DNA of 64,000 nucleotides from Ophiobolus disseminans. Lineage: Eukaryota > Ascomycota > Dothideomycetes > Pleosporales > Phaeosphaeriaceae. Under the pieces are notes generated by a model. The model did not search any database. It worked only from the letters and a program-made list of their open reading frames with translations, and was not told where the DNA came from. Of this stretch, positions 56,760 to 64,000 are shown in pieces (position 1 is the stretch's first letter; every line of letters starts with the position of its first letter). The stretch spans positions 549,193-613,192 of the forward strand of contig MU006239.1 of NCBI GenBank assembly GCA_010093685.1, in the 5' to 3' direction. The translations under genes and the position numbers were made by a program.

Positions 56760-59700
56760 CACAGTTGTCAACAAGCAAGCCGCTTACAAGTACTTGCTTG
56801 TCACGGCTTGGTCAAACCAATCCGAGCCAAGCCAAGCTGCTGTAGCCAGTTGTGCAAGCCGAGCCAAGCTTAAAAGTGAGGCTTGCTTGACAAGGCTTGG
56901 ACGGCTTGGTACCTGGGCCGGGTACGGGTGCTTTTGTCCATGAGGCTGAGATTTTGGTGGGGGATCGATCTTGCGATAGGTTTCTGGTGTTGCAATTAGC
57001 TTAGTCAGCCCCCAAACAGACTCGGCACCTTATTTCCGCGTCGTCCCATCTTTGCGGGCGCTGTTTTGGCGCTGTTTTGGCTCTATCCACCTAATTGCGG
57101 CTGTTGTTTTGGTGTTTTGCCTCATCTGGATCATCGCTATGCCGCTGCTCAGCACTAAACGCGCTCAAAATCACGTATCTAGGCCTGCCAAACGTCGCAA
57201 AACTACCGCGAGAGGCAGTGGGTCGCAGCCTATCGTTGTTAACGCGTCTCAGAGCCAGAACAGCCCCTAAAACAGCTCCCTAGGGCCCAAAAACGAGGCT
57301 ACGTTTGAGTCACAACTGCGAGAAACCCAGCCCGAAGCCACGATCACCGCGCCTACCGAGGACGGCAGTGAAGCCGCGACTGCAACGACACTTGCGGGCA
57401 ATATCGACGCTGCCAACAGTAGCCTTTGGGACAACTCAACAGATGCCTTTGAAGGGATTGATTGGGTGCGTCTGCCGCGCTATATGAAGCCCTTAGCAAC
57501 CCAGATGCGAGCTAAAAGCTGGATTTTTCGGCACGGCTAGCGCGTCGCGTCTATCACCTCTAGCGGCAAAAAACTCTTTTTTGTGTGCCGTTACTGCCAC
57601 CAGCACAAGTTTATTGAGGCTGGCCAGGGCGGCGCGTACGACGTCTCAAAGTCCACCTCGACAGTTATGCGCCACCTCGAGGAGGATCGCGCTAGCCACC
57701 GCTATCGCGCGCCTAGCAAGGAGGTAAAAGACGCTATCCTCCGCGGCTCATGGCTCCGCCAGGCGCTGAAATCTGGCTACACTATGCCCCAAAAGGTAGT
57801 CAACAGCGCCAGCAGTTTCGACGTACAGGCGTTTAGGCTGGCGGCAGTGAGCTAGCTTGTTGAGAACAACCAACCGCTGCGCGAGTTTGAAACGCCAGCG
57901 TTCAAGGCGTTGATCGCAGCAGCTAACCCAGAGGCAGCAGTATCGCTCTGGTCGTCTCACGTTAGCGTATCGCGGTACGTGATGAGGTTGTACAACGCTG
58001 TCCAGCTAGCCGTTGTCACTACCCTGTCGCAATCGCTTAGCAAGATCTATATAAGCTTTAACGGGTGGACGACAAAAGGTGGCAAGAGAGGCTTTTTAGG
58101 CCTCGTTGCCCACTTTGTTGCTCATACTAGCGATCTGATAGACCTCCCGATTGCTCTGCTGCAGCTCGTGGGCGCTCATTCTGGCGATAACATAGCCCAG
58201 ATCGTCCTCTCGGTGCTCAAAGATTTTGGTGTATCAGCCTCTCAAGTCAGCTACTTTGTGCTTGACAACGCTACCAACAACGACGCCGCAATAGCTGCAA
58301 TTGGCAGAGAACTGGAGTTTAATCCAGCCCATCGTCGCCTCCGTTGCGCGCCTCATACTCTCAATCTAATTGGCTAGACGCTACTTTAGGGCACAAACCC
58401 AGAGGCGTACGACAACGATAGTAGCAATCTGCAGGTACGTTAGCGCACTCTCACCCAAATTTGGCGTACGCGTCGCTAAAAGCTCTCTCTGGCTATACTA
58501 ACCGCGTTAATATTGAAGGAGGAGGACTATCTGTTGCAGTGGCGCCGCGACGGGCCTCTCAGTATCCTTCTCTCAGTGATCAACTATATCAAAACGCCAC
58601 AACAGCACAAGCTTTTCGAGAGTTTCTAGCGCCTCGCAAACTGAGAGCTGCCCACAAACAAGCAGAAAATACTAGCGCCTGTAAAGCTAGTCGTTACCCG
58701 CTAGAACTCATATTGCTCTGCTTTTGAGCGCGCTGTACGGCTTCAGCCAGCTATAAACGCCTACGTTGGACACTATATACGACTTACTCGGGACGAGGAT
58801 ACGTACGCTATAAGCCGGGGCAACAAGCTGCTAGTTGCAGCGCTATAGATGAGATTAACTGGGCTATCAGCTGCTGATTGGGGCGTGGTTACAGAGTACC
58901 TAGACGTGCTAACGCCGCTAAAGTTAGCAACAAAACGCCTTAAAGGCCGCGGCAAAGGCGGCCAATACGGCGCAATCTATGAGGTTATACCAGTGTTTGA
59001 GTTCTTATTAGGGTACTACGAGCAGCGCGTAACGTTATATAACGACGTTGTTTATGAGCATGATGAGGCTCTAGAGGACCACCTCGCGATCAATCTGCGC
59101 GCTGCTTGGGCTAAAGCCAGCGACTACTACAATAAACTTGACGCCTCACCTGCCTATTACGCTGCTACGATCCTTCACCTGTACTACAAGACCTATTGCG
59201 AGTTAGCGTGGGTAGATCGCCTAGACTAGCTCGAAGACAACAACCTCGCGTTTGACGCTCTCTGGGCTCAATATAAGACCCAGCCAACTACCGCGCGGCC
59301 AATTAGAGTAGCCACAAACGATATAGACAACGCTATCGATGGCCTCATAGAGCCAAATACTACGGGCTTAAGCGCTAGCCTTGGCGATCTGGATGAGTAC
59401 CAGCGATGGAAACAGTGCGAGCCAAGGGCGGAGAAGGGTTCGAACGACGCCAACAACCCTATAGGTTACTGGCTAGGGCTGCGCGATCGATACCCTCAGC
59501 TCGCTAAACTTGCGCTTGACATCATCTCAATACCTGCCTCTAGCTGCGACTGCAAGCGCATGTTTAGTGAGCTTGGCAATCTGCTGCAACCGCGGCGACG
59601 AGGTATATTGTCCGAGCTTTTGGCAGCGATACAGTGCGTACGGAGGTGGCAAAAGGCTGGTTTTGGGCCCAAAACTAGCTCGTTTCTGGCTGGATCTGAC

Positions 59701-59931
59701 GCAGAAATAGATGCGTTATACCGTCTATGCAAGTGGGTTCAAGACGACATATGAATTAGTATAAGGGGGTGATCTATCGTACATCAAACAACCAAGCCGT
59801 CTAATCTAAGCCAAGCTGAAGGTTGAAAACCTCAAGTACTTGCAAGCTAAGCTACCCCAAACTGTCCCTTCACTCAAGCCAAGCCAAGCTAGTGCGGTTA
59901 GCTTGGCTCGGCTTGCTTGTTGACAACTGTG
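56760..59931 (+). mobile_element. hAT transposon 3, degraded, with perfect 8-bp TSD
   Basis: The 3172-bp element has 23-bp perfect TIRs beginning CACAGTTGTCAACAAGC and ending in the complement. It is flanked by CCCACAGA on both sides (56752-56759 and 59932-59939). Subterminal regions carry many AAGCCAAGC/GCTTGGCTT repeats on both sides. It belongs to the same transposase family as 19366-22507. It interrupts the DUF3435 relic between TTTEKRYP and RIQAQLYLQL. Confidence 0.93.
57139..59754 (+). pseudogene. hAT transposase pseudogene
   Basis: The frame starts MPLLSTKRAQNH at 57139 and ends at the TGA about 59754. It runs through several stops (mostly TAG, e.g. near 57538, 57855, 58378) and some frame changes. 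Recognisable parts are the BED-like finger FVCRYCHQHKF, the core ISFNGWTTKGGKRGFLGLVA with VLDNATNNDAAIAAIG, LRCAPHTLNLIG, and the dimerisation region IPASSCDCKRMFSELGNLLQ. Stops correspond to former CAG or TGG codons, as expected from RIP. Confidence 0.85.
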
Positions 59932-60127
59932 CCCACAGACGCTATAGGATACAAGCCCAGCTCTATCTACAACTAGGCGGATTTACAGCAAATCGGCCTA
60001 TGGCTCTTCTTGGTCTCTGCTATCGGCATTTACAAGTTACGCTGTTACGCGATCCCGAGGGCGGCCCTTATCGAGTACTACTAGAATTCACCTTTGAATT
60101 CACAAAGGAGTTCCTTAGTATTAAAGA

Positions 60128-60349
60128 TGTCAGACCTAGCAGCTCAACCTCATCGGTACATCGTGATCCCCTATCGGTCCGATACATGAGCTTACATGAG
60201 CACGGTACATTCCAGTACCTTCTATGGCTTCCACAGCCACTCTTTCCACATCATATGCTTACGCGTACTCTTGTATATAATCTTGCTTGTCTACTCTATA
60301 GAACAATCAATCTTCTCCCTCTTTCCTGCCTTGTCTCTTACATCCGACA
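60128..60349 (+). mobile_element. Solo LTR in the DUF3435 relic
   Basis: The 222-bp unit begins TGTCAGACCTAGC and ends TTACATCCGACA. It is flanked by AAAGA on both sides (60123-60127 and 60350-60354). Its ends and TATATAATCTTGC segment resemble the Copia LTRs at 1727 and 32612, so it is a related family. It interrupts the DUF3435 frame just after EFLSIKD. Confidence 0.9.
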
Positions 60350-61048
60350 AAAGACTTGTATGTGATTGTTCTTTCTGTGCTAGAAGTACAAGCTTGCTGA
60401 CTTTGCTCTGATGAATACCTTCCCTCTCCCTGAAATCATGTACGATGAGACACTCCTCTTTAGTCCACACGTCTTCCTCCTTGGCCTGCTCTTCTACAAT
60501 CGGGCGTTTGCAGCCCACAATCTAACCTCGCCAGAGGAACTAAGCAGGTTGACGATTCCGCTAGGCCGCAATGAGTTGCCACTATGTCTGAGTCGGACGT
60601 TGGACAAGATTCCTGTGTTTTGGAAAGCGGTAAGAAATCTGCATGGTTGCGACATCTCTCGCAATGAGCCTCTTCCCTACTACACCTTGCTGCCGTAGAT
60701 CCGGACGCTGGGTGAGGTCACGGGGTTTGCTCAAGTCACCCGTTCTTATTCGCTGAGAGACACAAGAGCAGCCTACATCAGTTAATAATTATCCTTCTGT
60801 TCGATTCCTGCTCAACCGACGAGAGCAACTTAAACGTACCGTTCCTAACGCAACAAAACATCCCAAGTACAAAGCACTTGCCTTAAAGATCAACCAAGAG
60901 AGACAGCGTCAACGGCATGCCCTTCTCCAGGAAATTAAGGAACGCTGGGAATTTGAACAGCCAGTGCATGATGTCGAGCAGCAACTTACTGGCTTTGACA
61001 TCATGGACGATCCGGAGCTAATTCACAACGTTATGCCCCTGGCTTAAG

Positions 61049-62180
61049 TGGAGCTAGTCAACTCAGTCCTATCGAAACCAGGGACCACTATAGAAGAGGA
61101 GACATAACAGATATTACCGCCTCCATTCGCTCCTCCGCGGCCACGTCCCGGCCCACCACCACGGTGGCCTCTCCAACCTCCACTTCCACCTCCTCGTCCT
61201 CGTCCACGCCCGCGTCCACGGTCCGCCATGTCGTAAAGCCTCGCTCAGTCGAAACGCCTTCTTACTCAGTTGTCTCGATTGATCGTGATGCGCGTATGAA
61301 AACGCGTGAGAGAAACGTGCGGTTGCGGTTGTGGGTCGAGAGAAGAAACTTTTCAGCGTGCGCGTAAGGGAAAAGCGAGGTTGCGCTTGCCCCACTCGTC
61401 CGGTGAGAGTGAAGACAAGCCGTGAGAGCCCCGTGCGCTTAGCAAACGGAAACAGTGGGGTGAAAGAGAGACCCGCATGTGAGAGGGCGGTTTGTTATCG
61501 GCAGCAAGCCGCAAGACAAGACACGGGGCTTTTGCTGCAGGTAGCCATGCCGCAGGCGTAGACATGAGCAGGTGAGATCTTTACATACATTTACAGTCTC
61601 AAAGCAGGTCGGCGGTATGACATGCCATGACTAGTGCATCGGTGTCGCCTATGTGTTTTGCCTTCAGCTTCTAGACGCATATGTATGCTGTCAGAGGTGT
61701 TGAGGCTATGCTAGCAGAGCTCAGAGTTGTCTCTAATCTTGTAGGGCGGGGAGGCTTCTTTGAGTATAGTGGACATATTGTCACTAACATGTTTGGCGCA
61801 CTGTTCCACAATCTTGCATCTGACTCATCTTGACGATGTCCGCAAAGGTGTTGCACTAGCCAAGTTTTAGACCGTTGTACACGCTGCACCGCTTGTAGCG
61901 CGCTCTATTTGACTCGCCTAAATCAACGTTGTTTAGTGTAATTAATAGTGCTTGTTCGCGTTACTGAGGACCCATAGACTTTTGTGAATTGTACTTGACG
62001 TTTTCATCCACACGTACGTCTCGTGATGTGATCATGCGATTGGACTTTGGTACCCAGACCTTGTGAATGTTGGTTGCTTCAGTTCTAACAAGCTATCCTG
62101 TAAGCGTTTCTCTTGTAGTTTTGCTTGGGCTAAACGATCTCTCTAGTTCTTTGCAAGTACATAGGCTTGTGACCCGGTGA
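61049..62180. other. No supported gene
   Basis: The minus strand 61229-61044 has an Arg/Gly-rich frame (MADRGRGRGRGRGGGSGG) that could be the start of an RGG protein, but it dissolves into non-coding sequence after about 40 residues. Nothing else is recognisable in this stretch. Confidence 0.4.
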
Positions 62181-62190
62181 TCTTCAAAAT

Positions 62191-62750
62191 GTGACAGGCG
62201 AGGCTGACAGCTCGGCGCCAGCGCCGCCGCCGCAGCAGCAGCAGCAGGAGCGGGTTCTGTTCAAGAACGCACCGTGGAAAGCAATCAGGGACAGGATGTC
62301 CAGGACGCTTGGTGCTGCCTTGCCAGTGGGCACGACGCAGCAGAGAATGGACAGACTGATGGCAGCGGTGCTGGAGGCGGTACACGCACTGACGCCCAGG
62401 GCTAGGCCGTCACCGTACGCGGAGAGATGGTGGACGCAGGACTTGACACAGCTGCGCCGCGTCTACACGCACTGGAAGAACCGAGCAAGAGCGGTAAGGC
62501 TCTCAGGAGCTGCTAGGACGGACCGAGAAGTGACGGCAGAGGGAGCGGTGAAGCAGTACCACGATGCTATTTGATAGCAGAAGAGAAAACACTGGGGTAA
62601 CTTCCTGGCGGACAACGACAACATCTGGAACGTGGCCAAATACCTGAAGGCGGGCAACGAGGCGTTTGGGACAGTCCCAGTGCTTCGCAGAATCGACAGA
62701 ACGACTTAGACTTTTGCTTTGGCGACAGGGCAAAGGGATTCACGCCGTTT
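62191..62750 (+). pseudogene. Non-LTR (LINE, Tad1-like) reverse-transcriptase ORF fragment
   Basis: The frame contains VLFKNAPWKAIRDRMSRTLG, RMDRLMAAVLEAVHALTPRA and RWWTQDLTQLRRVYTHWKNR. After a TGA/TAG pair it continues with KHWGNFLADNDNIWNVAKYL. This is the linker between the endonuclease and reverse transcriptase domains of fungal LINE polyproteins. Both domains are missing. The right edge meets the P450 pseudogene. Confidence 0.75.
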
Positions 62751-63330
62751 TTAGGTCACAAAATCATCAACGGTGATGGTGGACGCTGGGCAAACAGCTG
62801 TCTCCTTTTGTGACCAAACTTCACGCGTAATCAGGTTGCTAACCTCAAATTGTTTGAGCGCCACTTTAAGCTCATGCTCAAGCACATTCGGGGCGATGGC
62901 TGAACAATTGACCTTCAGGACCTCTTCTTTATGCTCATCGTTGAGCGACCGAGTTCTTGTTCAACCACTCCACAAACACCCTGCGCGTGATCGAATCGTC
63001 GGAGGGCTGCTACATCTTGATCTACGAGCCATCAAGCAAACTACGGACAGGAAGAGGCTCAGGCACGAGCTTATCAGCATTCTTTTGGCAGGACGTGGTT
63101 TGGCGGCTAGCTTGTTGAGCAACATGTTTTTTGAGATTGCAAAACAATGGGACATCTACGCCAAGCTGAGAGACGAGGTTGCCTTCTTGGCGGACACATA
63201 CCCACCGACGAGGAGCTGAGGATTCTCAACTACATTAAGTGGTGGTTCAAAGAATGCAAGTCGTTGCTCCTCTGCTGCAGCAATTGCTCACTGACAAGAC
63301 ACGGTCTGAAAGCTAGAATAAGAGTCTCTC
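62751..63330 (+). pseudogene. CYP52-like P450 pseudogene fragment
   Basis: Three frames together give the middle of an alkane-hydroxylase-type P450: INGDGGRWANS, PNFTRNQVANLKLFERHFKL and TEFLFNHSTNTLRVIES. Then come HELISILLAGRGLAASLLSN with FFEIAKQWDIYAKLRDEVAF (I-helix and following helix) and EELRILNYIKWWFKECKSL, where the ExxR Arg is lost. The I-helix AGRDTT has become AGRGLA. The N-terminus and heme loop are missing. CYP52 enzymes oxidise fatty acids and alkanes. It is not part of the diterpene cluster. Confidence 0.75.
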
Positions 63331-63394
63331 CCATATGGCATCCGTATCTACAGGGCAACATGCATCTAAGTGCATGTTATAGTGCGTCTAGTTA

Positions 63395-63645
63395 GTACTT
63401 AAGCAAAGAGAGGGTGTAAGAGGATCGGTGCTCCAAGTGTACGTGGTGTACTTGAAACGCAGAGGTCAGCGCGAGCGCTCCGCCATGGGCGAGCTACTCA
63501 AAGCCCCTGAGGCATGAAACAGCCGGCGCCCCAAGTGCTTGAAGCGAAGAGATGGTGTAGAGTATCGCGGCCCGCCCGGTGCTTAAAGCGAAGAGATGGA
63601 GAAAGTGGCGACCCAGAGGTGTACTTGAAGCGTAGAGACGGCATG
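63395..63645 (+). repeat. Dispersed 22-bp repeat, five degenerate copies
   Basis: A unit of the type GTGCTTGAAGCGAAGAGATG begins at 63395, 63448, 63535, 63579 and 63621. The spacing is uneven (53, 87, 44 and 42 bases). No gene overlaps it. It may be an eroded minisatellite or part of an unrecognised element. Confidence 0.6.
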
Positions 63646-64000
63646 CGCGGGACGACGGACTAGGTGTGAAGAACAATACTCCGTCAGCGTAATCTCTCCA
63701 CCGCTCAGTTTCTTCCTTGAGCATGGCGCATTTGTTGTTGTGCTAATTCATGCCGAGCACTTCTGGCATCTTCGCCGCAAGCGTGTCGTACTTCGCGTCT
63801 CAGAGCACTTCTGGTGCCCTTGCTCCGGCACGTCATCCGGTGTTTGGAGCGGCAGGCTGGCGCTGCTGGAGACCCGCGAGCTGTGCCGGTCGTTGGGCGA
63901 CGGGATGGGCGACGGTTCTCGCGGCGAGGAGTGTCCGTGCTTAGTAGTCCTTGTTTTGAGAGGAAAGCATCGCGAGCCTCAGCGGCAGACGCGGGCGCAG
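63646..64000. other. Window edge, no supported gene
   Basis: A 64-codon frame at 63750-63944 has no domain and an alanine-rich composition. The region is GC-rich and may be the start or end of a gene outside the window. Confidence 0.35.

Larger units (their letters stand above)
55930..61048 (+). pseudogene. DUF3435 (tyrosine recombinase, Starship-captain family) relic
   Basis: Pieces in order on the plus strand: NEDQPTEYYLQQLEIFDEQE (about 56065), LASSLGTY and KVFRLVYERATSVKLDGKM (about 56400), and CIYVEDLAQVLQTNLTTTEK (about 56680). After the hAT element come RIQAQLYLQLGGFTANRPMA and LLRDPEGGPYRVLLEF. After the solo LTR come FSPHVFLLGLLFYNRAFAAH, ELSRLTIPLGRNELPL and YSLR. The end is KHPKYKALALKINQERQRQR and DVEQQL. 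This is the layout of fungal DUF3435 proteins. Between YSLR and NRREQLKR the segment that normally carries the catalytic His-x-x-Arg and Tyr is deleted. It also has stop codons, a 120-bp insertion or intron near 56500-56620, a 3172-bp hAT insertion and a solo LTR, so it is dead. Confidence 0.8.

Noticed and set aside
61044..61229. RGG-rich protein on the minus strand
   Set aside because: Only about 40 Arg/Gly codons with no continuation. Low-complexity GC-rich sequence gives such frames by chance.

Overview
The window looks like part of the genome of a filamentous ascomycete (Pezizomycotina; I would guess Dothideomycetes, but cannot prove it). The basis is short GT..AG introns (47-66 nt, often with a CTAAC-type branch site), fungal-only families (DUF3435, DUF3176, PTH11-type rhodopsin-fold proteins, fungal bifunctional diterpene cyclase, CYP65/CYP68/CYP52-type P450s) and transposons decayed by C-to-T/G-to-A transitions typical of repeat-induced point mutation (RIP). 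No tRNA, rRNA or CRISPR array was recognised.

Layout. 1-15.3 kb: a Gypsy element whose interior is filled with two reverse-oriented Copia elements, three solo LTRs and a Tc1 fragment. 15.3-15.85 kb: hAT remnant. 16.16-17.85 kb: an apparently intact SAM methyltransferase lying between terminal inverted repeats (TIRs) flanked by TA. 18.7-22.5 kb: a hypothetical gene interrupted by a hAT element with a perfect 8-bp target-site duplication (TSD). 22.6-32.8 kb: three more RIP-mutated Copia copies. 33.48-36.2 kb: a second TA-flanked TIR unit with the same TIR family, enclosing a nucleoside-phosphorylase-domain gene and a CCHC zinc-knuckle gene. 36.86-40.2 kb: a hAT element whose transposase is intact, beside a decayed DUF3176 gene.

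42.7-55.2 kb is the only conventional gene-dense stretch: a PTH11-type membrane protein, a CYP65-like P450, an ent-kaurene-oxidase-like P450, a DHA14-type MFS exporter and a bifunctional-type labdane-related diterpene cyclase. The last four make a plausible diterpene cluster: the cyclase would fold GGPP, the P450s oxidise the scaffold and the MFS protein export it. No GGPP synthase or transcription factor gene is seen.

55.2-64 kb is again decayed: an AT-rich stretch, a DUF3435 tyrosine-recombinase relic (the family of Starship captains) split by a 3.2-kb hAT element and a solo LTR (both with perfect TSDs), a LINE reverse-transcriptase fragment and a CYP52-like P450 pseudogene.

The two most unusual signals are the pair of TIR units that carry ordinary genes instead of a transposase, and the diterpene cyclase whose class I metal motif has lost its second acidic residue.
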